Shown here piece by piece: positions 7,441 through 14,780 of a stretch of 21,003 bases of DNA; within the stretch, counting starts at the first letter, position 1; every line of letters begins with the position of its first letter. Source of the DNA: Casp-actino8 sp044355095 (GTDB taxonomy: Bacteria > Actinomycetota > Acidimicrobiia > Acidimicrobiales > Ilumatobacteraceae); assembly GCA_044355095.1 (NCBI GenBank), contig JBIKYT010000036.1, forward strand, positions 1 to 21,003. Direction: 5' to 3'. The notes beneath the pieces were generated by a model, which saw only the letters and a list, made by a program, of their open reading frames with translations, was not told where the DNA came from and did no database searches. The position numbers and the translations under genes are program-made.

Positions 7441-8330
7441 GAGAAGAAACCATTCTTGTAATTGGTGATCAAAACATCGGCGCAACGCTCGGGGTGCTGA
7501 GCGTGTAAGTCGTGGTGTGCTGGGCGAAACCAATGGGCGCGACCACTCTTAAGTTTTGCAAGTGCCGCGTTGATTGCAGTTTCTTTATTGCTTGTCCATG
7601 CGACATCGCCCGAGTCGGCCGGCATGAACAAAATTGGTCGTTCGATGTGGGCGAACATTTCTGACGGTCGGTGTTTCCACAACTCTTTAAGAATCAACAT
7701 GTGTCGGTCAAACGAAAGCCATGGGCTGATCGTTCCGTCTTCGTGAAATTCGAAATTTGACAGCGAGCCAATGATTCCCGATTCGGGCCAATCGGTGTTG
7801 GTGGCTCGGATTGCGCTTTCCAGTCGACTACCGCGCATGCCCGCCAGTCGCGGCGGTTGCATCCTCTCGGCACAAACTTCCCATTCGGGGAAAGTATGGC
7901 CGAGTTCGATAAACCCACCGTCAACGGGAACCGCGGCAATGACGCGGTCGGGATGTTGCTGGGCGGCATGTACGACGATGTTGCCTCCCCATGACTGACC
8001 GACAAATACTGCTTTGTCAATTGCTAGGGCGTCGAGCAATTCACATAGGTCACGGCTGACGGTGTCAAAGTCGTATCCATCGTCGGGCTTGCCGCTGCGG
8101 CCGTGTCCACGAAGGTCAACAGCGATACTGCGATGTCCGTTTTTTGCTAGAGCGATTCCGACCCCATCCCACATTCGGGCATTTGAAGCCAAACCATGAA
8201 TAAGGAGGAAAACTGGACTGTCAGCATTTTCGGGACCACGATGGAGCGTTCGTAGCCGGAGTCCTCCTGCGAGGACGACATATGCCTCGCTCGCATCAGG
8301 TACGGGAAATTTTTCGGGCGTGACACTCAT
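7437..8330 (-). CDS. Alpha/beta hydrolase
   Basis: This 297-residue soluble hydrolase has the usual fold features: oxyanion segment LLIHGLASNARMWD (43-56), DLRGHGRSGKP (72-82), nucleophile elbow VGQSWGG (110-116, Ser113), a probable acid among Asp238/Asp242, and a C-terminal AHHDLHAQHP (271-280) that carries the catalytic His. It resembles epoxide-hydrolase, haloperoxidase and ester-hydrolase relatives; no substrate can be assigned. The ATG at 8330 is chosen because conserved sequence starts shortly after it and AGGG lies just upstream; the longer reading frame would overlap the divergent LarE gene. It shares a 4-nt overlap with the downstream S51-like gene, so the two are probably co-transcribed. 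Confidence 0.9.
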   Translation of the reverse strand: MSVTPEKFPVPDASEAYVVLAGGLRLRTLHRGPENADSPVFLLIHGLASNARMWDGVGIALAKNGHRSIAVDLRGHGRSGKPDDGYDFDTVSRDLCELLDALAIDKAVFVGQSWGGNIVVHAAQQHPDRVIAAVPVDGGFIELGHTFPEWEVCAERMQPPRLAGMRGSRLESAIRATNTDWPESGIIGSLSNFEFHEDGTISPWLSFDRHMLILKELWKHRPSEMFAHIERPILFMPADSGDVAWTSNKETAINAALAKLKSGRAHWFRPAHHDLHAQHPERCADVLITNYKNGFFS

Positions 8331-8415
8331 GATCCCTAGAGTCTGCCTGCTTGAGATGATGAATGAGAGAGCGAAGGGCGAGCAATTGGGCACCTCGGCA
8401 TGGCACGATAGAGGG

Positions 8416-9276
8416 GTGACACACTTTGAAACCCTGAATCTTCCTGATGAGTTGCAGGCCAAGTTGGCTCAACTCGTCGCGATCATGGTTGACCTTGGCC
8501 AGGTTGTCACGGCCTTTAGTGGTGGTGCCGATTCAGCCTTCGTGGCTGCCATTGCCCACGAGGTTCTTGGGGTAGTTCACGCCCATGCTGTTACGGCGGT
8601 ATCGCCTAGTTTGGCTGGTGACGAGGAAGTGGACTGTCGTCAGTTGGCGACTGAATGGAATTTGCGTTGGACACCCGTCAACACCGCTGAAATGGAACGC
8701 GCCGCTTACCGAGCCAACGACATCGACCGCTGTTATCACTGCAAGGCCGAATTGATGGACGTGGTTGGGCCAATCGCAGAACGCGAGGGAGCCACGGTCA
8801 TTCTCGGTGTCAATGTTGACGATTTGGCCGATCATCGACCAGGTCAACGTGCGGCGATCGAGCGCGGCGCAGTGTTTCCACTGGTGCAAGCAGGTTTCAC
8901 CAAAGACGATGTTCGGTTGGTGTCGCATGCAATGGGACTGCGAACGTGGGATAAACCAGCAGCAGCCTGTTTGGCGAGTCGGGTCCCATACGGAACGCCG
9001 GTGAGCGTCGAAATCTTGAGTCGGGTTGATCGTGCCGAAGCGGCCCTGCATGGTTTGGGCTTTCGGCAGGTTCGAGTACGCCATTACGGTGAGACGGCTC
9101 GTATTGAAGTGGTTGAAACCGAACTTGAACAAGCGCTCGCCCAAAGAGTTGCCATTATCGGGGCAGTGAAAGCTGCCGGCTATCAGTACGTCACGCTTGA
9201 TCTTGAAGGCTTTCGGTCAGGGAATCTCAACTTTGGGGTCACCGAAAGTTCGTCGGGCGCCCCGTCGCACTCGTAG
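8416..9276 (+). CDS. larE: LarE-type ATP-dependent sulfur transferase
   Basis: This 286-residue protein belongs to the PP-loop family that includes LarE, which sulfurates the pyridinium cofactor precursor of nickel-pincer lactate racemase. The adenylation motif is AFSGGADSAF (33-42). RCYHCK supplies Cys106 and Cys109 and PAAACLASRVPYGTPV supplies Cys185, the position of the sacrificial sulfur-donor Cys in Lactobacillus LarE. Three such cysteines are the arrangement reported for iron-sulfur-dependent LarE proteins. Other family features are GVNVDDLADHRPGQRAA (131-147) and the C-terminal RQVRVRHYGETARIE. GTG at 8416 is chosen because homologous sequence starts here; GAGGG is directly adjacent (no spacing), while CACGAT lies 6 nt upstream. 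Neither larB, larC nor larA is in the window, so its real partner is unknown. Confidence 0.85.
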   Translation: MTHFETLNLPDELQAKLAQLVAIMVDLGQVVTAFSGGADSAFVAAIAHEVLGVVHAHAVTAVSPSLAGDEEVDCRQLATEWNLRWTPVNTAEMERAAYRANDIDRCYHCKAELMDVVGPIAEREGATVILGVNVDDLADHRPGQRAAIERGAVFPLVQAGFTKDDVRLVSHAMGLRTWDKPAAACLASRVPYGTPVSVEILSRVDRAEAALHGLGFRQVRVRHYGETARIEVVETELEQALAQRVAIIGAVKAAGYQYVTLDLEGFRSGNLNFGVTESSSGAPSHS

Positions 9277-9287
9277 GGTTAAGGGCA

Positions 9288-9300
9288 CGCCTCAGAGGCG
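9288..9300. repeat. Perfect 13-bp palindrome after larE
   Basis: CGCCTC-A-GAGGCG lies 12 nt after the larE stop and 56 nt before the next start. It lacks a T tract, so it could equally be a weak terminator or an operator for the downstream luciferase-family gene. Confidence 0.4.
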
Positions 9301-9355
9301 AACGGTCGCTAGTACATCTCATTCGTTAGTTCATCTCATACAACAAGGGGAAAAT

Positions 9356-10411
9356 ATGAAACTGTCCATGATGCTCAATTACGCCGGTGGATTTCATGCC
9401 GCGGTTGACAAAGTTGTTGAATACGAAAAAGCCGGCCTTGATGCCGTGTGGATCGCCGAGGCCTACAGTGCCGACGCCATTAGTCAAGTCGGTTACCTGG
9501 CTGCCAAGACCAACAAGGTCGAAATTGGTACGGGAATCTTGAACGTATTCAGTCGTACACCAGCGTTGATGGCGATGACAGCTGCTGGTTGTGACTACGT
9601 CTCTAATGGTCGTTTCATTCTCGGACTTGGTGCAAGCGGCCCGCAAGTGGTTGAAGGATTCCACGGCATGCCATACGAAAAGCCGATGTTGCGCATTAAG
9701 GAATACATCCAAGCGTGTCGCCACATCTGGGCCCGTGAAGAACCATTTCATATTGAAGGTCAGACCGTTCAGGCCCCGTTGCCCGCAGGTCTCGGAACTG
9801 GATTGGGTAAAGCACTCAAGATCATTAAGCCCGGCGCTGAAATTCGTAAAGACATTCCGATCTGGTGGGCCAGTCTCATGGGTCTCAGTGTTTCGGCAAC
9901 TGCTGAAGTCGCTGACGGTTGGATGCCAATTTTCTTTGACCCCGACAAGTACCAAAATGTATGGGGCGATGATTTGAAGAAGGGCATTGCCAAGCGCGAC
10001 CCATCACTCGGACAGTTGCAAATCACTGCTGGTGGAATGTTGGCCATTGACGAGTCATTGACCGGAGAAGCACAAAGCAAGATTCTTGACTTCAGTCGTC
10101 CGAATGCCGCTTTGTACATCGGTGGTATGGGTGCTCGTGACAAGAACTTCTACAACACCATTTGCAAGAAGTACGGATACGAAAAAGAAGCAATTGAAAT
10201 TCAGGACCTGTATCTATCGGGCAAGAAGGAAGAAGCGGCAGCGGCCGTTCCTGGTGAAATGTTGGCGAACTCAAACCTCGTCGGATCAAAGAGTTTCATC
10301 AAGGAGCGCATTGCATCGTTTAAAGAAGCTGGCGTGACGATGTTGTCCGTTAACCCAGTTGGCCCGAACGCGATTCAGAACATTGAGACTTTGAAAGAAA
10401 TGATCAGCTGA
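9356..10411 (+). CDS. Luciferase-like F420-dependent oxidoreductase, Rv3520c-like
   Basis: This 351-residue protein is a luciferase-like TIM-barrel oxidoreductase that probably uses coenzyme F420. The N-terminus (EYEKAGLDAVWIAEAYSADA), the central GRFILGLGASGPQVVEGFHG (residues about 82-101) and the GTGLGKALK segment match the mycobacterial Rv3520c subfamily, as does the length. The reaction is not defined for this family, and FMN use cannot be excluded. The ATG at 9356 is preceded by AAGGGG (9345-9350) with 5 nt spacing; an in-frame extension back to 9197 would overlap larE and is rejected. It is followed at once by the serine hydrolase (TGATG, 1-nt overlap), so the two are very likely translated from one message. 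Confidence 0.88.
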   Translation: MKLSMMLNYAGGFHAAVDKVVEYEKAGLDAVWIAEAYSADAISQVGYLAAKTNKVEIGTGILNVFSRTPALMAMTAAGCDYVSNGRFILGLGASGPQVVEGFHGMPYEKPMLRIKEYIQACRHIWAREEPFHIEGQTVQAPLPAGLGTGLGKALKIIKPGAEIRKDIPIWWASLMGLSVSATAEVADGWMPIFFDPDKYQNVWGDDLKKGIAKRDPSLGQLQITAGGMLAIDESLTGEAQSKILDFSRPNAALYIGGMGARDKNFYNTICKKYGYEKEAIEIQDLYLSGKKEEAAAAVPGEMLANSNLVGSKSFIKERIASFKEAGVTMLSVNPVGPNAIQNIETLKEMIS

Positions 10412-11592
10412 TGACGAATGTTGGCGGTGTTGTAGCTCAAGGTTGGGAAGCGGTTCGCGAAGCATTCGTGAACAACTTAGAGAATTCCGAGGAAGTCGGT
10501 GCTGGTGTCTCGGTGTATCACCGAGGCAACAAAGTGGTTGACTTATGGGGCGGTTCGTTTGACGTTGAGAAAACTCAGCCTTACGCTGAAGACACTTTGC
10601 AACTGGTGTTTTCGACCACCAAGGGAATCACTGCCATTGCTGTAGCGATGTGTGTTGAGCGTGGCCTTTTGTCGTATGACGAAAAAGTCAGCACCTACTG
10701 GCCAGAGTTCGCCCAGCACGGAAAAGCCGATGCGACGGTTGCGCAATTGCTCTCTCATCAATGTGGTCTTTATACGGTTGATGGCGATATCACGTTGGCT
10801 GAAGCACTTGATTGGTCAACGATCACCGCTCGACTTGCTGCGACTGCTCCGCGTTGGGACATCGGGACAAAGCACGGATATCACGCTTTGACCTACGGGT
10901 GGCTGGCGGGCGAACTAGTCCGTCGCGTCGATCCGTCTCATCGAAGCCTTGGCACGTTTGTGCAAGAAGAAATTGTGAGCAAGGTTGGTGGCGAACTATG
11001 GATTGGCCTGCCCGAATCGCAAGAGTCACGAGTATCGCCAATGATTGGTGGACTGAATTCTGTTCCTGAAGATATGGATCCAGCCGTTAAGGCAATGATG
11101 GAACAGTTCATGGGACCGAATTCGCCGGGCGGTCAAGCCCTCAGCCTGAATGGCGCATTCGGGATTGACGGAGCCTTTAATCGCCGAGATGTTCATGCCG
11201 CTGAAATTCCAGCGGCTAACGGCATTAGCAATGCTCGAACTCTGGCGCGGATCTATTCATCGCTCATCAGTGAAGTCAACGGTGTGCGTTTGCTCAAGCC
11301 GTCAACGGTTGAAAAAGTACGCACTCTTGTGACGCCCGAGAACGAACCAGATGCCTGTTTGATCATGCCAACCACTTTCGGCATGGGCTTTATGGTTCAT
11401 GGACCATTCTCGCTGTTCGGTGGCCCAGGTTCATTTGGTCATCCGGGCGCAGGCGGCTCGGTGGCTTTCGCGCTTCCCGAAAAAGAAATGGGATTTGCTT
11501 ACGTGATGAATCAGATGGCTACGAATTTGGCCAATGACTTCAGAGCTCAGCGTCTGGCTGAAGCTGCAGTTGCGTGCGCAAGCGCTGCGTAG
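10411..11592 (+). CDS. Beta-lactamase-fold serine hydrolase (class C/EstB-like esterase)
   Basis: This 393-residue protein has the fold of class C beta-lactamases, D-alanyl carboxypeptidases and EstB-type esterases. The SxxK nucleophile motif is FSTTKG (Ser68, Lys71), the second-site tyrosine is Tyr157 in GYHALTYG, and the third motif is represented by FGHPGAGGS (342-350), an H-P-G variant common in esterases rather than the KTG of lactamases. There is no signal peptide, which favours a cytoplasmic esterase acting on a metabolite over a cell-wall enzyme. Translation is probably coupled to the upstream oxidoreductase by a TGATG junction. The last 53 nt overlap the 3' end of the convergent MFS gene, and a palindrome covers the TAG stop. 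Confidence 0.9.
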   Translation: MTNVGGVVAQGWEAVREAFVNNLENSEEVGAGVSVYHRGNKVVDLWGGSFDVEKTQPYAEDTLQLVFSTTKGITAIAVAMCVERGLLSYDEKVSTYWPEFAQHGKADATVAQLLSHQCGLYTVDGDITLAEALDWSTITARLAATAPRWDIGTKHGYHALTYGWLAGELVRRVDPSHRSLGTFVQEEIVSKVGGELWIGLPESQESRVSPMIGGLNSVPEDMDPAVKAMMEQFMGPNSPGGQALSLNGAFGIDGAFNRRDVHAAEIPAANGISNARTLARIYSSLISEVNGVRLLKPSTVEKVRTLVTPENEPDACLIMPTTFGMGFMVHGPFSLFGGPGSFGHPGAGGSVAFALPEKEMGFAYVMNQMATNLANDFRAQRLAEAAVACASAA

Positions 11593-12778
11593 CGCGAATG
11601 TAAATCACGCTCGCAATTGCTGCGGCACACGCGAAGCCTGAAATGGCTTGGCGAACTCCAAAGAATTCAGAGACGAGCCCGGCAAGCGCGCTCGTCACCG
11701 ACAACATCAATGTCACGAGAGCGAAATCACCGGCCAAAATTCGGCCACGAATATGGTCGGGTGAACGAAGCTGCAAACCGTAACTGCTCAGAGTCCATTG
11801 AGCGCCGCCACCTAAGTGCGCCAACATCACAAAAATTGCCGTCAACCAAAGTGTGGGCATCCAAGCACCAATGAAATAGAAACCACTGAAAGCAAGGCTG
11901 GCGAAGCCGCAGATCGTGAGCACCTTGCTCAACTGGCCGTGGGTGTAGCGCATGGCGATGAGCGGGCCGAGTCCTGTACCCACACCCCGAATGCCAATTA
12001 AAAGTCCGCGGGATGCATCGCCGCCATTGAATACATCTGAAGCCAAAACGGCAAGTTGGCTGACAACTCCGGCACCAATGGCAAATGTCGTCTTAGAAAA
12101 GATGAGAGCCATCAGTACAGGGTCTTGGCGCGAGTGGGTGATTGCTTCGCGCATGTCGGCGATTGGTCGAATGCGCTGACGCTGCGTTTGCTGAGCTCGA
12201 TCTTTTTGCATGGGGGTTTTGATGCGAGAAAAAAGAATTGCCGCTAGAGCAAACGAAATTCCGTTGGCGATGAATGCCGCATCGCGACCAAAGACTGCGG
12301 CGAATACTCCACCAACCGCAGCGCCAACCGCGAGCATGACGCCCCATGTTGAGCCCAGTAGAGAATTCGCAAAGGCCAGTTCTTCTTTGTTGCGAGCGAT
12401 GTTAGGAATCGAGGCTTCGGTGGCCGGGCCGACGACAGCAGCGAGAGCCGAAACAGTGCTTTGCGCAAGAAAAGCCAGCCAAATTGTGTCCTTGCCAACG
12501 AGGAGAAGCCCGAGTGCGGCAACAGATTGAACGACGGAAACGACAACCAAAATCCGTCGACGGTCAAATCGATCAACCATCGAGCCCGCGATTGGAGAGG
12601 CAAGAAATGAGGGAAGCGAAAACGCCACAACAACTAACGAAATCAAAAACTGTGAGCCCGTGAGATCATCAACAAGTCCGATGATGGCAACAAAACTGAA
12701 CCAATCACCAAGATATGAAATCACTTGCGCCATGAAGACACGGCGCATATCGGCATTGGTCTTCAGCATTTTCCACAT
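11540..12778 (-). CDS. Major facilitator superfamily transporter
   Basis: This 412-residue membrane protein has about twelve hydrophobic segments and the MFS motif A between segments 2 and 3 (GSMVDRFDRRR, residues 65-75). The overall pattern (MAQVISYLGDWFSFVAIIGL at the N-terminus, long cytoplasmic loop near residues 190-215) resembles the EntS/macrolide-efflux type branch, so it is probably a proton-driven exporter of a small molecule; the substrate is unknown. The ATG at 12778 is preceded by TAGGGT with 9 nt spacing and no convincing Shine-Dalgarno. Its final 17 codons overlap the end of the convergent serine hydrolase gene. It lies 67 nt behind the luciferase-family gene on the same strand. 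Confidence 0.9.
   Translation of the reverse strand: MWKMLKTNADMRRVFMAQVISYLGDWFSFVAIIGLVDDLTGSQFLISLVVVAFSLPSFLASPIAGSMVDRFDRRRILVVVSVVQSVAALGLLLVGKDTIWLAFLAQSTVSALAAVVGPATEASIPNIARNKEELAFANSLLGSTWGVMLAVGAAVGGVFAAVFGRDAAFIANGISFALAAILFSRIKTPMQKDRAQQTQRQRIRPIADMREAITHSRQDPVLMALIFSKTTFAIGAGVVSQLAVLASDVFNGGDASRGLLIGIRGVGTGLGPLIAMRYTHGQLSKVLTICGFASLAFSGFYFIGAWMPTLWLTAIFVMLAHLGGGAQWTLSSYGLQLRSPDHIRGRILAGDFALVTLMLSVTSALAGLVSEFFGVRQAISGFACAAAIASVIYIRATQRLRTQLQLQPDAEL
11582..11595 (+). repeat. Inverted repeat across the serine hydrolase stop codon
   Basis: GCGCT-GCGT-AGCGC is a perfect 5-bp stem with a 4-nt loop that includes the TAG stop (11590-11592). A second small palindrome, TTGCG-TG-CGCAA, precedes it at 11570-11581. 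Both lie within or next to the 53-nt overlap of the convergent genes; there is no T tract. Confidence 0.4.
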
Positions 12779-12829
12779 GGCAGTACGACCCTATTCGTAA
12801 AGAACAGTAGACAAGGGTGTCGGTGGCTA

Positions 12830-12853
12830 TTTGCCAGTTGATTTGTCAGTTGA
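12830..12853. repeat. 12-bp tandem duplication at a gene end
   Basis: Two adjacent copies, TTTGCCAGTTGA and TTTGTCAGTTGA, differ at one base and cover the stop codon of the luciferase-family gene (TCA at 12846-12848 on the plus strand). It looks like a recent small duplication that leaves the protein end intact. Confidence 0.5.
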
Positions 12854-13718
12854 TTTTGCTGATGACCTCATCGCCGTATCGAGCAAGAGAGTCGGCAGTG
12901 TCGCGGTAGAACAAGAATGACGGCACGATGACTCGCGCAACCCCGATATCGGTAAGAGCCTTCACTTCGTTGATGGCGTTCGGGCCGATGGCACCGTTTC
13001 CTCCTGTTGTCATTTCAATTGCTTCAGGGTCACGTCCGCACTGTCGGGCGGTATCACGAACGATGTCAAATGAACGCGCTAACTGTTCATGCGATCCCTT
13101 GCCAGGGAAGAATCCATCGCCGAGGCGACCAGCGCGTCGAGCCGCAATGTCGGTATGTCCACCTATATGAATGGGAATTGTTCCGTTTGCTGGTTGTGGA
13201 CGCATGATGCATTCATCAAAATAAGAGAAGTCGCCATGATGGGTGGCCTTTTCCTGAGTCCATAATGCGCGCATTGCGGCAACATAGTCATCGTTGCGTT
13301 TTCCGCGGTCGGCAAACGGGACTCCGAGTGCATCAAATTCTTCCTCAAGCCAACCCACACCGATGCCAAGCAGCATTCGACCCTTTGACAGATGGTCAAG
13401 GGTGGCGATTTCTTTGGCAAGTACTACGGGATTGCGTTGCGGCAAGATCAAAATTCCGGTTGCCAAATTGATGGTCTTTGTGGCTGCAGCAACAAATGAC
13501 AACCAGATGAGCGGGTCGGGGATTGGTGATTCTTCGCCTCCTGGCATTTTGCCAGAAGCGTCATACGGATATGGGGAATCATAATTTGAGGGTACGACGA
13601 CGTGTTCGACAGTCCACAGCGACTCAAACCCGGCGGCTTCGGCGGCTTGAGCCATGGCAATGGCCTTGTCTGGATGACTGAATGGACCAGTGTTGGCGAA
13701 GGCGAGAGCAAATTTCAT
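12846..13718 (-). CDS. Luciferase-like F420-dependent oxidoreductase, Rv2161c-like
   Basis: This 290-residue protein is a second luciferase-like TIM-barrel enzyme, from a different subfamily than the one at 9356. Family traits are AEAAGFESLWTVEHVVVP (26-43), the segment LATGILILPQRNPVVLAKE, GRMLLGIGVGWLEEEFDALG (about 116-135) and IPIHIGGHTDIAARRAGRLG, a pattern of the TIGR03619/Rv2161c type. It probably transfers hydride with F420, but the substrate is unknown. The ATG at 13718 has a good AGGAG (13726-13730) 7 nt upstream, giving it a clear leader unlike several neighbours. A near-perfect 12-bp tandem duplication covers its stop codon. Confidence 0.9.
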   Translation of the reverse strand: MKFALAFANTGPFSHPDKAIAMAQAAEAAGFESLWTVEHVVVPSNYDSPYPYDASGKMPGGEESPIPDPLIWLSFVAAATKTINLATGILILPQRNPVVLAKEIATLDHLSKGRMLLGIGVGWLEEEFDALGVPFADRGKRNDDYVAAMRALWTQEKATHHGDFSYFDECIMRPQPANGTIPIHIGGHTDIAARRAGRLGDGFFPGKGSHEQLARSFDIVRDTARQCGRDPEAIEMTTGGNGAIGPNAINEVKALTDIGVARVIVPSFLFYRDTADSLARYGDEVISKIN

Positions 13719-13783
13719 AACTGAACTCCTGATCTTGGGATGTTGTGAGGAGCGCGAATTTTCCTTAGCAACATTGACGTGAG

Positions 13784-14749
13784 TTATCGCGCGAACTTCT
13801 TCATTGAGTCAATGACCTGCTCTGCCTCAGCCATGATTTGTCGAACCAAATCGCCAGCGGGAATCAATCCCTTGATTGCTCCAACGCCTTGGCCAGCAGG
13901 CATGAATTCGCGGTTGACATCAACATCGGTTTCAACGGGTGCACCCATATGATTGGCCCCCGCTTGAACAGATTTCATTACTTGCTCGGGGAACTTCTTC
14001 AGTTCTTCAGGGTGCTCCTCAAAATGTTGAGTCCATTCGGTGCGAACAACACGACATGTTTTGCCGGTGTAAGCCCGTGACACCACTGTGCCGTCTTCGG
14101 GCAACTCAATCAATGTTGACTTGTAACCATGAGGTGCGTTTGCTTCGGGGGTCGCGATGAAGCGCGTGCCCATCCAGACTCCGTCGGCACCAAGTGCTAA
14201 CGATGCTGCTAATCCGCGTCCATCAAAAAGTCCACCAGCGGCAACGACTGGTATCTTGTCGCCAACTGCGTCGACGACCTGGGGAACGAGCGCCATCGTT
14301 GCCACGGTCCCGGTGTGTCCGCCGCCTTCGGTTCCTTGCGCCACAACAAAGTCGCAACCACTTGCCAGCGCAGCTTGAGCGTGACGAACTTTTCCGCACA
14401 TTGAACCGACGAGGATGTTGTTCTTGTGAAGTACATCGATAATTTCGCGCGGAACACCGAGTCCGGCCACAAAGATTCGTGCACCACCCTTAATGATGCT
14501 CTCAACATCTTTTTCAAGTTGCCCAGGGATCGCCGCAAGTAAGTCAACGCCGAAAGGTTTGTTGGTGAGTTTGTGTACAGCGGCGATTTCTTCGTCGAGT
14601 TGGCCGGGGCCCATCGGGGCGGCGCCAAATGTTCCGATGCCTCCAGCCTCGCTGACGGCGGCCACGAGTTCGTGATAAGAAACGCCGCCCATTCCGGCAA
14701 GCATGATGGGGTGTTCGATATCGAGCAGATCGGTTAAACGTGTGCGCAT
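13784..14749 (-). CDS. Nitronate monooxygenase-family FMN enzyme
   Basis: This 321-residue TIM-barrel flavoprotein belongs to the nitronate monooxygenase/2-nitropropane dioxygenase family. Diagnostic parts are the N-terminal LTDLLDIEHPIMLAGMGG (5-22), VVAQGTEGGGHTG (135-147) with the family's catalytic His145, and the phosphate-binding PVVAAGGLFDGRGLAASLALG (167-187). Besides true nitronate oxidation, relatives such as mycobacterial IpdC act on CoA esters in sterol-ring degradation, which would suit the neighbouring beta-oxidation genes, but the sequence alone does not decide. The ATG at 14749 is chosen over a frame extending 117 codons upstream into the flavoprotein gene. AAGGT touches the ATG without spacing, while TACGGT lies 6 nt upstream, so a leaderless start is likely. 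Confidence 0.88.
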   Translation of the reverse strand: MRTRLTDLLDIEHPIMLAGMGGVSYHELVAAVSEAGGIGTFGAAPMGPGQLDEEIAAVHKLTNKPFGVDLLAAIPGQLEKDVESIIKGGARIFVAGLGVPREIIDVLHKNNILVGSMCGKVRHAQAALASGCDFVVAQGTEGGGHTGTVATMALVPQVVDAVGDKIPVVAAGGLFDGRGLAASLALGADGVWMGTRFIATPEANAPHGYKSTLIELPEDGTVVSRAYTGKTCRVVRTEWTQHFEEHPEELKKFPEQVMKSVQAGANHMGAPVETDVDVNREFMPAGQGVGAIKGLIPAGDLVRQIMAEAEQVIDSMKKFAR

Positions 14750-14755
14750 ACCTTG

Positions 14756-14761
14756 ACCGTA
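14756..14761 (-). promoter_or_regulatory. -10-like element before the nitronate monooxygenase gene
   Basis: On the minus strand TACGGT (TANNNT) is followed by 6 nt and then ATG at 14749. The 31-nt gap to the upstream stop leaves room for an internal promoter giving a leaderless transcript. No -35 is obvious. Confidence 0.4.
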
Positions 14762-14780
14762 GTACGCCCGCACAAAACGA

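Noticed and set aside
7441..7533. 31-residue extension of the S51-like protein
   Set aside because: It would overlap the upstream hydrolase in another frame; ATG 7440 forms a typical 4-nt ATGA junction.
8331..8462. 44-residue extension of the alpha/beta hydrolase across the larE promoter
   Set aside because: It would overlap the start of divergent larE and is Cys/Ser-rich without family similarity.
8533..9144. A 203-codon open frame on the minus strand opposite larE
   Set aside because: It overlaps the clear LarE coding sequence completely and shows no family motif or ribosome binding site.
9197..9355. 53-residue extension of the Rv3520c-like protein into larE
   Set aside because: It would overlap larE, is Arg/Ser/Thr-rich, and ATG 9356 has a well-spaced AAGGGG.
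9326..9955. A 209-codon open frame on the minus strand opposite the Rv3520c-like gene
   Set aside because: It is fully antisense to a well-supported gene, has no recognisable domain and is rich in His, Cys and Trp as expected for a shadow frame.
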